DNA of 48,500 nucleotides from Myxococcota bacterium (GTDB taxonomy: Bacteria; Myxococcota_A; UBA796; UBA2385). Location of the stretch: assembly GCA_023150805.1 (NCBI GenBank), contig JAKLKF010000053.1:1-48500 (forward strand), in the 5' to 3' direction. The translations under genes and the position numbers were made by a program. Numbering within the stretch: position 1 is the first letter of the stretch; the number at the start of each line of letters is the position of its first letter. Below the pieces are notes generated by a model. That model saw only the letters and a program-made list of their open reading frames with translations. It did not search any database and had not been told where the DNA came from. This document shows, in pieces, positions 1 to 10,300 of the stretch.

Positions 1-837
1 GGCTACGACGAGGACCTGTGCGTCGTCTACCTGTCGCACATCTACATGCAGCCCCAGGCCCGCGGCACCGTGTTGTCCTACTGGCTGCGCATCGCGCCCG
101 TGGAGCTGGCCCACCAGTACCTGGCCGAGCTGCACCGCCGCGGGAAGATCCAGCTCCCCCTGCCCGATCAGCCGGGCAAGAGCTTCGGCATGCGCATCGA
201 TCTCGCGGCCGAGATGGAGTACTTCGAGCCCCAGGACCGCATCTCGTGGCAGCGCATCCTGTTCTACGGCCGCGGCGGCTTCGACGCGATCAACCCCCGG
301 CACTTCCCCTATCTCCAGCCGGACTTCCGCGATCACGAGCAGATCCGCGCCACCGGCAACCGCCCGATGCCCTTCATGGTGCTGCTGCGCCGGATGGGCC
401 GGGAGCGCCAGGCGCGGCTGCCCATCGAGGAGGCCCAGGGTGTCATGCGCCTGCTGTATGACGACTTCGCCTGCCACTGCGCCCCCGAGTTCCTGGAGAA
501 CTCCCTGCAGGTGGTGCTGGACCGCCTGGAGCTGCGGGCCTGGCGGCGGGACTCGGTGGAGCTCTTGCCCCTGCCGACGGGGCCCGAGAACCTCAACCGC
601 CTGCGCCGCCTGCACCGCCCCGACGTGCTGCGCCGCTACTACAAGGGCCTGTCGCCCGACGTGGACGAGTACCTGGCCCGGCTGGACCCGACCCTGGGGG
701 CCAGCAAGCGGGTGCTCGACGCCGCCCTGCCCCGCATCGCCGCCGAGCTGGTGGCCCGGCCGACCTACGTCTACCCCTCGCGCGACAAGGCGCGGACCTG
801 GGACGACCAGCCGATCCCCCAGGACGAGGAGCCCTGA
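1..837 (+). CDS. GNAT-like N-acyltransferase-type protein, 5' end missing
   Basis: The reading frame is open from base 1, so the start lies outside the window; about 278 residues are visible. Near the left edge a hydrophobic strand is followed by 'YMQPQARGTVLSYWL', which resembles the acyl-CoA-binding strand-loop-helix of GNAT acetyltransferases (a strand, then R/Q-x-x-G and a helix), but the loop is not canonical. The rest is rich in Arg, Leu and aromatic residues, with no membrane segment and no other motif I recognise. The stop codon at 835-837 lies inside the left arm of a perfect hairpin. The GNAT assignment is an inference from one short stretch; it could equally be an unrelated cytoplasmic protein of unknown function. 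Confidence 0.6.
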   Translation, partial: GYDEDLCVVYLSHIYMQPQARGTVLSYWLRIAPVELAHQYLAELHRRGKIQLPLPDQPGKSFGMRIDLAAEMEYFEPQDRISWQRILFYGRGGFDAINPRHFPYLQPDFRDHEQIRATGNRPMPFMVLLRRMGRERQARLPIEEAQGVMRLLYDDFACHCAPEFLENSLQVVLDRLELRAWRRDSVELLPLPTGPENLNRLRRLHRPDVLRRYYKGLSPDVDEYLARLDPTLGASKRVLDAALPRIAAELVARPTYVYPSRDKARTWDDQPIPQDEEP

Positions 838-879
838 TCTCCTCCTCCCGAGCTTCCGCGAGGGAGGAGGAGATCAGGG
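832..879 (+). terminator. Perfect 18-bp hairpin at the end of the GNAT-like gene
   Basis: Bases 832-849 and 862-879 are exact reverse complements of 18 bases, separated by a 12-base loop. The left arm contains the stop codon of the upstream gene. No T-run follows, so it is either a T-less GC-rich terminator or an mRNA 3'-end stabiliser. It is the first of six hairpins in this gap. Confidence 0.55.
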
Positions 880-1036
880 GCGCGAAGCGCCCACCGCCGG
901 AGGCGGCGTGGAGGGGGGTGACCTGCAGAGGAGTGGTCGGGCCGAGAGCGACGAAGGAGCGAAGGCCCGACTGCGACGAGGCAGGTCAGGGGGGAACCGC
1001 TTGCGGTGCCCCCCTTGGGTTGCGGGCGAAGCCCGC
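832..1036. other. Array of six consecutive hairpins between genes
   Basis: Almost the whole gap folds. Stems seen directly: 832-849/862-879 (18 bp); 878-883/887-892 (6 bp, GAA loop); 894-898/902-906 (5 bp, GGA loop); a nested pair with outer arms 919-926/981-988 (8 bp) and inner arms 936-943/964-971 (8 bp); 989-994/1009-1014 (6 G-C pairs) enclosing ACCG/CGGT at 996-999/1004-1007; and 1022-1027/1031-1036 (6 bp, GAA loop). An open frame runs through the region but gives only low-complexity Arg/Gly/Ala sequence. It could be a REP/BIME-like palindromic element, a structured RNA, or a 5' leader of the lipoprotein gene at 1128. I saw no second copy in the window. Confidence 0.6.
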
Positions 1037-1127
1037 GCTGAGGGTTCACCGCATCGCCGCACCGCCGTCCCTGCCCAGGCCGGCGCAACCGGCTAGGGGG
1101 CCGGCCCCTGAACCCCCTGGAGCCTCC

Positions 1128-1841
1128 ATGCGCCGCGCCCTCCTGCTCGTCCCCTTCCTCCTCATCTCCTGCCTGACCCCCAAGGAGTCCGACGACGGCG
1201 ACGACGGCTCCGCCAGCGGCGAGGACTGCGCCGCCGCCGGGGACGAGGACGGCGACGGGGTCGAGGGCTGCTGCGACAGCGAGTGCAGCGCCGAGGCCGC
1301 CTGCGCCGCCGGGACCGCCGACAGCGAGGCCGGCGCCTGCGCCGACTGCATCGACAACGACGGCGACGGCTACACCGACGTCGACGACTGGGACTGCGAG
1401 AGCGGCGGCACGGCCGACACCGAGACCGACTGCGACGACGGCATCGACAACGACGGCGACGGCTACGTCGACGGCGACGACTGGGACTGCGAGGAGGGCG
1501 GGACCGCCGAGACCGAGACCGACTGCGACGACGGCATCGACAACGACGGCGACGGCTACATCGACGGCGACGACTGGGACTGCGAGGAGGGCGGGACCGC
1601 GGCCACCGAGACCGACTGCGGGGACGGCCTGGACAACGACGGCAACGGCTACACCGACTGCGACGACTTCGCCTGCCAGTACAACTACGACGACGACGTC
1701 TGCGAGCACCCCGAGGGCGGCGAGGCCGAGGCCACCGACAGCACCTGCGGGGACAGCGTCGACAACGACGGCGACGGGTTCACCGACTGCGACGACTTCG
1801 GCTGCATCTACACGACCTCCGTCACGATCTGCGAGGACTAG
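1128..1841 (+). CDS. Lipoprotein with tandem Asp/Cys-rich (MopE-like) repeats
   Basis: This 237-residue protein starts with a short signal peptide ending in the lipobox LISC (Cys15), so it should be lipid-anchored. The rest is extremely acidic and built from about five repeats with the core 'DNDGDGY.D..D.DC', joined by Gly/Thr/Glu linkers. Asp-x-Asp-x-Asp-Gly loops look like EF-hand-type calcium loops, and the pattern matches the 'putative metal-binding' repeats of myxobacterial MopE-like proteins. Two Cys per repeat suggest disulfides or metal ligands. I chose the ATG at 1128 because it begins the signal peptide; an in-frame GTG at 918 lies upstream inside the hairpin array. The next gene starts 3 bases after the stop, so the two are probably co-translated. 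Metal binding is inferred from family resemblance. Confidence 0.85.
   Translation: MRRALLLVPFLLISCLTPKESDDGDDGSASGEDCAAAGDEDGDGVEGCCDSECSAEAACAAGTADSEAGACADCIDNDGDGYTDVDDWDCESGGTADTETDCDDGIDNDGDGYVDGDDWDCEEGGTAETETDCDDGIDNDGDGYIDGDDWDCEEGGTAATETDCGDGLDNDGNGYTDCDDFACQYNYDDDVCEHPEGGEAEATDSTCGDSVDNDGDGFTDCDDFGCIYTTSVTICED
1422..1607 (+). repeat. 93-bp in-frame tandem duplication in the Asp/Cys-rich lipoprotein gene
   Basis: Bases 1422-1514 and 1515-1607 are nearly identical 93-bp units (31 codons), with a third diverged unit starting at 1608. The near identity at DNA level points to a recent duplication or gene conversion inside the coding sequence. Confidence 0.8.
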
Positions 1842-1844
1842 GCT

Positions 1845-2522
1845 GTGGTCGGGCCGTGGCTGCTGCTGGGCACGGCCCTGGCCGCTGAGCCCCTGCCGGC
1901 CTCGGCCACCGACCCCGGCGCCGCCGTCTACGGCATGCGAGGGGTCGACTACGCCTGCGCGGTCTGCCAGGCCCTGGAGGGCAAGGACCTGGCCCGGGTC
2001 ACGGCCACCAGCAGCCTGGCGGGCGGGCGCTACCAGCCGGCCATGGCCCTGGACGGCGACCTGTCCACCGCCTGGTGCGAGGGGGCCGAGGGCACGGGCG
2101 CCGGCCAGGCCCTGAAGATCGAGCTGGCCCGGCCCCTGATGCTCGAGGCCGTCGGCCTGCGCGGCGGCTACTTCAAGACCGCCGAGCTGCTGGCCGCCAA
2201 CGGGCGGATCCGCGCCGTGCGCCTGCGCACAGACACCGGCGTCGACCAGGTCATGCGCTTCGCCGACCCCGCCGTGCCCATGGCCTGGGACCCCAGCGTG
2301 GGCGGCCCCGAGGCCGGCGCCATCGACCCCACCCGGTGGTTCCAGCAGGCCCGGGAGGGGGAGATCCCCCGCCACGCCGTCGACCGCGCCGCCACCGCCG
2401 AGACCCCGCCCCTGGTGCGCTGGTTGAGCCTGGAGCTGGTCGAGGTCTGGCCCGGCAGCAGGTACGGCGACACCTGCCTCAGCGAGGTGGAGCTGCTGCT
2501 GATCGACCCGGCGGAGCTGTAG
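1845..2522 (+). CDS. Secreted NADase-type glycan-binding / discoidin-like domain protein
   Basis: This 225-residue protein starts at a GTG three bases after the preceding stop. Residues 1-14 form a short signal peptide (hydrophobic run ending AxAA). The body carries the marks of the discoidin-like 'NADase-type glycan-binding' domain: 'VTATSSLAGG.Y.P..ALDGD.STAW.EG' near residues 52-82, a 'GYFKT' turn and a C-terminal 'DTCLSEVEL' strand. Domains of this family bind carbohydrate or surface ligands in exported proteins. The Cys pairs (CAVC, and single Cys later) may form disulfides outside the cytoplasm. Coupling with the Asp/Cys-rich lipoprotein suggests a two-component surface-binding unit; the partner relation is inference. 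Confidence 0.8.
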   Translation: MVGPWLLLGTALAAEPLPASATDPGAAVYGMRGVDYACAVCQALEGKDLARVTATSSLAGGRYQPAMALDGDLSTAWCEGAEGTGAGQALKIELARPLMLEAVGLRGGYFKTAELLAANGRIRAVRLRTDTGVDQVMRFADPAVPMAWDPSVGGPEAGAIDPTRWFQQAREGEIPRHAVDRAATAETPPLVRWLSLELVEVWPGSRYGDTCLSEVELLLIDPAEL

Positions 2523-2536
2523 GGCGACGCTCCCGC

Positions 2537-3406
2537 CTACCGCCCCGGCCCCCCCTCCACCGGTCGCGTCGGGTCCCCGGTCCACTCCCACATGCTGCCG
2601 TCGTAGTTGGCGGCGTGGGGGAAGCCCAGCTCCTCCAGGACGGCGACGGCGAAGCCGCTGCGGACCCCGCCGGTGCAGTAGGGCACGACCTGCTTGTCGG
2701 GGGTGATGCCGCGGGCGGCCAGCTCGGCCTGCAGCTCGGCGCGCGGCCGCAGGAAGCCCTGGGCGTCCAGCAGGTCGGCGAACCACAGGTGGACGGCGCC
2801 GGGCAGGTGGCCGCCGCGGGCCTCGCCATAGGGGGTCTGGCCGTCGTACTCGCGGCGCTCCCGGCTGTCCCAGAAGACCACCTCGCAGGGGCCGGCGGCG
2901 CAGGTGGTGACGGCGCGCTGCACCTCCTGCACCCGGGCACGGCGGGTCTCGTCGGGGCGGGGGGAGAAGTCGCCGGCGGGGGGGCGGGCGGCGTCGGTGG
3001 CGACGGGCAGGCCGGCGGAGACCCAGGCGGGCCAGCCGCCGTCGAGGATGTGGGCCTGGTCGTGGCCCAGGTAGCGCAGGGTCCACCACAGCCGGCCGGC
3101 CTCGCCCCAGCCCTCCCTGCCGGCGTCGTAGACCAGGACCGGGGCGCCCTGGCGCACGCCGGCCGCGCGCAGGCTGGCCTGCAGCCTGGTTTGTTGGTCG
3201 GTCAGCCGACCGACTTTCAACAGCCCGTCGCGCAGCGAGAGCCAGGACAGCGGGGCCGCGCTCGGGACGTGGCCGTCCTCCCAGGCGCTCTCGCCGCGGG
3301 CGTCGATGGCCGTCGCCCCCTGGGCCAGCAGGGCCGCGGCCTGCTCGGGGCTGACGAAGACCCCCGCCAGGGCGGCGCCGACGGCGAGCAGCCACAGGGG
3401 GATCAC
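2537..3406 (-). CDS. Exported tandem-rhodanese sulfurtransferase
   Basis: This 289-residue protein has a signal peptide (hydrophobic residues 2-15) and two rhodanese domains, the layout of thiosulfate or 3-mercaptopyruvate sulfurtransferases, which move sulfane sulfur to cyanide or thiols. The N-terminal domain (about 17-135) has no catalytic Cys ('DAGREG' where the Cys loop would be), as usual. The C-terminal domain holds the active-site loop 'YCTGGVRS' with Cys244. A Gly at the second loop position differs from the classic CRKGVT/CGSGVT loops, so donor specificity is open. The start is GTG at 3406, overlapping the upstream methyltransferase stop as GTGA, so the two form an operon. Export of a rhodanese suggests periplasmic sulfur or cyanide handling. 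Confidence 0.88.
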   Translation of the reverse strand: MIPLWLLAVGAALAGVFVSPEQAAALLAQGATAIDARGESAWEDGHVPSAAPLSWLSLRDGLLKVGRLTDQQTRLQASLRAAGVRQGAPVLVYDAGREGWGEAGRLWWTLRYLGHDQAHILDGGWPAWVSAGLPVATDAARPPAGDFSPRPDETRRARVQEVQRAVTTCAAGPCEVVFWDSRERREYDGQTPYGEARGGHLPGAVHLWFADLLDAQGFLRPRAELQAELAARGITPDKQVVPYCTGGVRSGFAVAVLEELGFPHAANYDGSMWEWTGDPTRPVEGGPGR

Positions 3407-4227
3407 CGCTGCTGCGCCTGTCCGGTCATGGGCACGAAGCGCACGGGCAGCAGGCGCTCTTCCCGCCAGCCGCGGGCGCCGCGCTCCAGCCGCACCAGCT
3501 CCTGGACCTCGGTCTCGCCGCCTAGGGGCAGCAGCAGGAGGCCCCCCACGGCGAGCTGGTCCCGCAGGGGCGGGGGCACGTGGTCGGGCGCGGCCGTGAG
3601 CAGGATCCGGTCGAAGGGCGCGGCTTCGGGCCAGCCCAGGTAGCCGTCGCCCGTGCGCAGGTGTACCGGGCCCAGGCCCGGGAGGGGGGCCCCGGCGGAC
3701 CCCTCGCTGGACTGCACCACGGGGAAGCCGGCCGCGCGCAGGGCCCCGTCGGCCCAGGCCGCCAGCTCGGGCACGATCTCGATGGAGTAGACGTGGGCCC
3801 CCAGCGCGCTGAGCACGGCGGCCTGGTAGCCCGAGCCGGTGCCGATCTCGAGGACCTTCATGCCGGGCTCCACCTGGAGGGCCTGGGTCATGAAGGCCAC
3901 GATGTAGGGCTGGCTGATGGTCTGGCCCCAGCCGATCGCCGCCGCCCCGTCGTGGTAGGCCACGCTCCAGCTCGCCTCGGGCACGAAGCGCTGGCGGGGC
4001 ACGGCCTGCATGGCCGCCAGCACCGCCGGGTCGGTGATGTCCCGGGCGGCGAGCTGCTGCTCGACCATGCGGCGGCGCGCGTCCACGGTGTGGGGGTCCT
4101 CGGGGGGCGGCGGCACCGCGTCCGCGGCGGAAGCCGGCGACGGGGAAGCTGCACCCGGCGAGGGCAGGGGACCCGGGGGCTGCGGCGAGGGGCCGCAGGC
4201 CAGGGCCAGCAGGAGGGTGAGCGTCAT
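3403..4227 (-). CDS. pcm: Protein-L-isoaspartate O-methyltransferase with lipoprotein signal
   Basis: This 274-residue protein has a class I SAM-methyltransferase core of the PCMT family: the N-terminal 'R..MV..QL..R.I.D..VL.AM..VPR..FVP' signature, '[11 protein letters not shown]', and motif I '[13 protein letters not shown]' near residue 122. The family methylates L-isoaspartyl groups in damaged proteins to allow their repair. Unusually, the protein begins with a hydrophobic stretch ending LALAC (Cys11), followed by about 30 Pro/Ala/Ser residues, so it should be a lipid-anchored, extracytoplasmic enzyme. How SAM would reach it is unclear. The next gene overlaps by four bases. Enzyme family is seen directly; location follows from the lipobox. 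The cytoplasmic Pcm normally lacks this leader. Confidence 0.88.
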   Translation of the reverse strand: MTLTLLLALACGPSPQPPGPLPSPGAASPSPASAADAVPPPPEDPHTVDARRRMVEQQLAARDITDPAVLAAMQAVPRQRFVPEASWSVAYHDGAAAIGWGQTISQPYIVAFMTQALQVEPGMKVLEIGTGSGYQAAVLSALGAHVYSIEIVPELAAWADGALRAAGFPVVQSSEGSAGAPLPGLGPVHLRTGDGYLGWPEAAPFDRILLTAAPDHVPPPLRDQLAVGGLLLLPLGGETEVQELVRLERGARGWREERLLPVRFVPMTGQAQQR

Positions 4228-4296
4228 GGCGCGACCCCCGAAAGCAGCGAGGGCCGCCCGAAGGCGACCCCCGCGAGGTGGATCAGGCGGCCGGGA

Positions 4297-4740
4297 TCAG
4301 GCGCGCTCGACCTTCTCGACGGCGATCTCGATCTTCTCGATGGCCATCGCGGAGCTGTCGGCGTCCATGTCCGGCACGTTCCACTTGCAGGGCCAGCCTT
4401 CGTAGAAGTTGTAGCGGGCGACCTCGGTCTGGCCGTCCTGGTCGAGGATGATGACCGAGCCGGCGCGGCGGTCGATCTTGCCGTCCTCGATGTTCTTGCG
4501 CCACTGCCACAGGTCGTCGGTGGCGGTGTAGCCGCGCTCGAGGACGATGTTGGCGTAGGTGGTGCGGCCGGGCTTCTTGCGGACGACCAGGTCGTTGCCC
4601 TGCTTGAACTCGATGACCTCGGTCTCGGAGTCCATGCCGGAGACGGTCTTGAAGCCGCCGACGATGATCTTGTTGTCGTTGATGATCCCCTGGATCTCCA
4701 GGAGGAAGTGGTATGCGCCGAACAGCTCTTCGGTGGGCAT
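4297..4740 (-). CDS. Phage/contractile-injection tail-tube protein (gp19 family), orphan
   Basis: This 147-residue protein matches the length and pattern of the T4 gp19-like tail-tube family, which also includes inner-tube proteins of extracellular contractile injection systems. Marks: the N-terminal 'F.GAYHFLLEIQGI' strand, 'F..VSGM.SETEVIEF.QGND' (family: 'f.evsGL..e.evie.reGg'), 'RKKPGRTTYANIVLERG', 'LW.W' and a C-terminal strand 'IEIAVEKVERA'. Tube subunits stack as hexameric rings. No sheath, baseplate, spike or tape-measure gene is in the window, so the gene is an orphan. It lies downstream of clpB and upstream of the lipoprotein methyltransferase on the same strand. A strong purine-rich site and ATG at 4740 fix the start. 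It may supply a tube for a locus elsewhere, or be a domesticated gene. Confidence 0.85.
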   Translation of the reverse strand: MPTEELFGAYHFLLEIQGIINDNKIIVGGFKTVSGMDSETEVIEFKQGNDLVVRKKPGRTTYANIVLERGYTATDDLWQWRKNIEDGKIDRRAGSVIILDQDGQTEVARYNFYEGWPCKWNVPDMDADSSAMAIEKIEIAVEKVERA

Positions 4741-4888
4741 CGGTGGTCTCCGGGGTGGTTGCCTGGCCCCGCGCTTGGTTGCGGTTTGCCCCGAGGGGCC
4801 CTGCGGTGGATGTCCCCGGGACCGGGCACGGGCACCGGGGACGCAGCAACACTACCAGAGCGGCGCGGGGGAGGGGGCCGCGAAGGCG

Positions 4889-4910
4889 CCGCGGAATGTG
4901 AAATCCGCGG
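4889..4910 (-). terminator. Hairpin downstream of clpB
   Basis: Bases 4889-4895 and 4904-4910 form a 7-bp perfect stem with an 8-base AT-rich loop, just after the clpB stop on the minus strand. A second hairpin (4812-4819/4835-4842, 8 bp) lies between it and the tail-tube gene. Neither has a T-run. They could end the clpB transcript or weaken read-through into the tail-tube gene. Confidence 0.4.
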
Positions 4911-4927
4911 GGGGCCGGCGCGGGGGG

Positions 4928-7558
<2,631 letters not shown>

Positions 7559-7710
7559 CGGGGCCTCGGGGTGGCGATGGGGGGGGCGGCGCCGGACCAG
7601 GGCCGGGTCCGCCGGTTCGGGCAGAGTGTATGCACAGCGGCGGAGCCGGGAACCGGGTGGTGGCCGGCGACGACCGGTGCGGCTAGTCGGCCGGCTCCAG
7701 GAGCGCACCG

Positions 7711-9798
7711 ATGATCCCTCGCCCCACCCTGCTGTTCGTGTCCCTGCTCGTCTCCTGCGGGCCCAAGGCGCCCGCGCCGGAGCCGGCCGCCCCCGCGCCG
7801 GTCGATCCCGACGCCGCGGTGCGCGCCGAGGCGGGCGCCGCCATGCTCGCCGCCCTGGACCGGACGGCCGATCCCTGCGTCGACTTCTACCGCTACGCCT
7901 GCGGCGGCTGGGTGGACAGCACCACGCGGCCGGCCGACCAGGCGATGTGGGCCCGCAGCTTCAGCGTCATCAACGAGCGCAACCGCGAGATCATGAAGAC
8001 GCTGCTGGAGCGGGCGGCCGCCGACCCGGGCGCAGGCGGCAGCCCGGACACCCCCGAGGGGGGGGACTGGCGGCGACTGGGCCTGCTCTACGGATCCTGC
8101 ATGGACGAGGCGGGGGTCGAGGCGGCCGGCATGGCGCCGATCCAGCCCGCGCTGGACAGCATCGAGGGGCTCAAGGCCAAGGCCGACCTGCCGCGGGTGC
8201 TGGCCGCCCTGCAGGCCCAGGGGCTGGGCGGTGCCTGGACGGTCGAGTCCTGGGCGGATCTCAAGGACCCCGACGTGAGCAGCGCCTACCTGGGCCAGGG
8301 CGGCCTGGGCCTGCCCGACCGCGACTACTACCTGCGCACGGACGAGGCCTCGGTCGCCCTGCAGGCCGAGTACCGCGCCTTCGTGGCGGAGCTGCTCACC
8401 CTGGCCGGCGCCGACGCCGCCGCGGCGGGCAGGCAGGCCGAGGCGATCTACGCCCTGGAGGCGAAGATCGCCGACTTCAGCCTGCCGCGCGAGGCGCTGC
8501 GGGATCCGAACGCCATCTACAACCCCCGCGACGCGGCCGCCCTTGCGAAGCTGGCGCCCAACCTTGGCTTCTCCACCTGGGCCCAGGGGCTCGGCCTGGA
8601 CATGACCCGGCCGCTCGTCCTGCACGACGAGGCCTGGTACGGCAAGCTGGACAAGCTCCTGTCCACCACCGACCCGGCGACGCTGCGGGCCTGGCTGCGC
8701 TTCCACGCGCTGGCCGACGCCGCCGAGTTCCTGCCCGACGCCTTCGGCCAGGCCGCCTTCGCCTTCTACGGGCAGAAGATCACGGGGCAGGCGGTGCGCA
8801 AGGACCGCTGGAAGCGCTGCGTGGACTTCGCCAACAGGAACCTGGGCGACGCGCTGGGCCGCCACTACGTGGCCGAGCACTTCGCCGGCGACAGCAAGCA
8901 GATCGCGCGCGACATGCTGGGCGGCATCAAGACCGCCTTCGAGGGCAACCTGCCCAGCGTGGAGTGGATGGACGATCCCACGCGCCAGGCGGCGCGGGAG
9001 AAGGCCGGCACCCTGGTCGACAAGATCGGCTACCCCGACACCTGGCTGGACACCTCGACCATGGCGATCGACGCCCAGCCCTGGGGTGAGAACGCCCTGG
9101 CGGCGCGGCGCTTCCACGTCGCGCGGGACCTGGCCAAGGTGGGCAAGCCCGTCGACCCGGCGGAGTGGTACATGTCGGCCCCGACGGTCAACGCCTACTA
9201 CAACCCGACCGAGAACGAGATGGTCTTCCCGGCGGGCATCCTGCAGCCGCCCTTCTTCCACCGCGCCTTTCCGGCGGCGATGAACCACGGCGCCATCGGC
9301 ATGGTCATCGGGCACGAGCTGACGCACGGCTTCGACGACGAGGGCCGCAAGTTCGACAAGGACGGCAAGCTGACCGAGTGGTGGGCGCCCGAGGTCAGCG
9401 CCCGCTTCGAGGAGCGCGCCGCCTGCGTGGGCGAGCAGTTCAGCGCCTTCGACGCCGTGGACGGGCTCAAGGTGAACGGTGAGCTGACCATGGGCGAGAA
9501 CATCGCGGACCTGGGCGGCCTGAAGCTGGCGTGGGCGGCGTACCAGGCCCAGGGTGGGCAAGGCACGCCCTTCCTGGCCGACTTCACCGACGACCAGGTC
9601 TTCTTCCTGGCCTTCGCCCAGGGCTGGTGCCGCCTGGTCAGCCCCGAGCTGGAGAAGCTCCTGGTGACCACCGACCCGCACAGCCCCAGCCACTACCGCG
9701 TGAACGGTCCCCTGCAGAACATGCCGGCCTTCCACCAGGCCTTCCAGTGCAAGGAGGGCCAGCCCATGGTCCGCCCCGACCGCTGCGAGGTCTGGTAG
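7711..9798 (+). CDS. M13-family (neprilysin-like) zinc metallopeptidase lipoprotein
   Basis: This 695-residue peptidase has a lipobox LVSC (Cys16), then a Pro/Ala tether, so it should be membrane-anchored outside the cytoplasm. The M13 marks are complete: '[17 protein letters not shown]' upstream of the catalytic site, HELTH at residues 535-539 with two zinc His and the catalytic Glu, 'GENIADLGG' carrying the third zinc ligand Glu (about 596) and Asp600, the '[13 protein letters not shown]' substrate-binding stretch, and a C-terminal CEVW that matches the family CxVW end. Members cut oligopeptides. An SD-like CAGGAG sits about 8 bases before the ATG. The next small lipoprotein gene starts 4 bases after the stop. 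Confidence 0.96.
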   Translation: MIPRPTLLFVSLLVSCGPKAPAPEPAAPAPVDPDAAVRAEAGAAMLAALDRTADPCVDFYRYACGGWVDSTTRPADQAMWARSFSVINERNREIMKTLLERAAADPGAGGSPDTPEGGDWRRLGLLYGSCMDEAGVEAAGMAPIQPALDSIEGLKAKADLPRVLAALQAQGLGGAWTVESWADLKDPDVSSAYLGQGGLGLPDRDYYLRTDEASVALQAEYRAFVAELLTLAGADAAAAGRQAEAIYALEAKIADFSLPREALRDPNAIYNPRDAAALAKLAPNLGFSTWAQGLGLDMTRPLVLHDEAWYGKLDKLLSTTDPATLRAWLRFHALADAAEFLPDAFGQAAFAFYGQKITGQAVRKDRWKRCVDFANRNLGDALGRHYVAEHFAGDSKQIARDMLGGIKTAFEGNLPSVEWMDDPTRQAAREKAGTLVDKIGYPDTWLDTSTMAIDAQPWGENALAARRFHVARDLAKVGKPVDPAEWYMSAPTVNAYYNPTENEMVFPAGILQPPFFHRAFPAAMNHGAIGMVIGHELTHGFDDEGRKFDKDGKLTEWWAPEVSARFEERAACVGEQFSAFDAVDGLKVNGELTMGENIADLGGLKLAWAAYQAQGGQGTPFLADFTDDQVFFLAFAQGWCRLVSPELEKLLVTTDPHSPSHYRVNGPLQNMPAFHQAFQCKEGQPMVRPDRCEVW

Positions 9799-9802
9799 CT
9801 CC

Positions 9803-10255
9803 ATGCCCGCCCTGCTCCTGCTGCTGGCCCTGGCCTGTGGCCCCACCGAGGCGCCCGTGGTGGAGCCGGCCCCGCCGCTGGCGCAGGAGCTGGCGCGCAC
9901 CCTGGCCACCGACCTGATGGCCGCCCGCACCCGGTACAGCGAGGGGGACGCCGAGGCCGCGTCCCACGCGATCCGCGCCGCCTACGACGGCCCCTTCGCC
10001 GCGCTGGAGCCCATCCTGCGCGCCCACGATCCACAGGCCACCCTGGAGCTGGAGTACGCCTTCGGCCGGGCCGCGACGCACGCCGCGCGCAAGGGATCGG
10101 ACGCGGTGCCCGTCGAGCTGGACGCCCTGATCGCCGACCTGCGGCAGGCCGTGGCGGCCCTGCCGGTGGCCGAGGGGCAGCCGGCCCCGGCCGATGGCGC
10201 CGCCGGCGCAGGAGGCGCCGGCAACCCGGAGATCACGACGGTCCCGGCGAACTGA
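9803..10255 (+). CDS. Small lipoprotein resembling the FTR1 extracytoplasmic domain
   Basis: This 150-residue protein has a signal peptide ending LALAC (Cys12) and a Pro-rich tether. The middle (about 35-118) is helical: 'Y..GD...AS.AI..AYDGPF..LE' followed by 'LELEYAFGRA' and 'ALIADLRQAVAAL'. This is close to the pattern I know from the extracytoplasmic N-terminal helices that precede FTR1-type iron permease domains (Y-x2-GD, AY-x-x-FE, LE-x2-F). The C-terminal 30 residues are Ala/Gly/Pro-rich. No permease gene is present nearby. It is probably co-transcribed with the M13 peptidase gene. Lipoprotein status is well supported; the FTR1 relation is inference. Confidence 0.75.
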   Translation: MPALLLLLALACGPTEAPVVEPAPPLAQELARTLATDLMAARTRYSEGDAEAASHAIRAAYDGPFAALEPILRAHDPQATLELEYAFGRAATHAARKGSDAVPVELDALIADLRQAVAALPVAEGQPAPADGAAGAGGAGNPEITTVPAN

Positions 10256-10264
10256 GCCGGAGCC

Positions 10265-10279
10265 CGGCCCGCCGGGCCG
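10265..10279 (+). terminator. Short GC hairpin after the small lipoprotein gene
   Basis: Bases 10265-10270 and 10274-10279 form a 6-bp G-C stem with a 3-base loop, ten bases after the stop codon. No T-run follows, so termination is only possible. Confidence 0.3.
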
Positions 10280-10300
10280 CGTCGATGGTAGCCTTCGGAG

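Noticed and set aside
838..1127. Small coding gene in the hairpin gap
   Set aside because: Frames run through it, but none has a convincing ribosome-binding site and the translation is low complexity.
771..3395. Long antisense open frame of 874 codons
   Set aside because: It lies opposite the lipoprotein, discoidin-like and rhodanese genes and translates to Arg/Gly/Ala/Val/Asp low-complexity sequence, which is the usual shadow in very GC-rich DNA.
7559..7710. Heat-shock sigma-32-type promoter of clpB
   Set aside because: A CCCCAT-like element exists on the minus strand but no CTTGAA-like partner at the right distance; not listed as a promoter.
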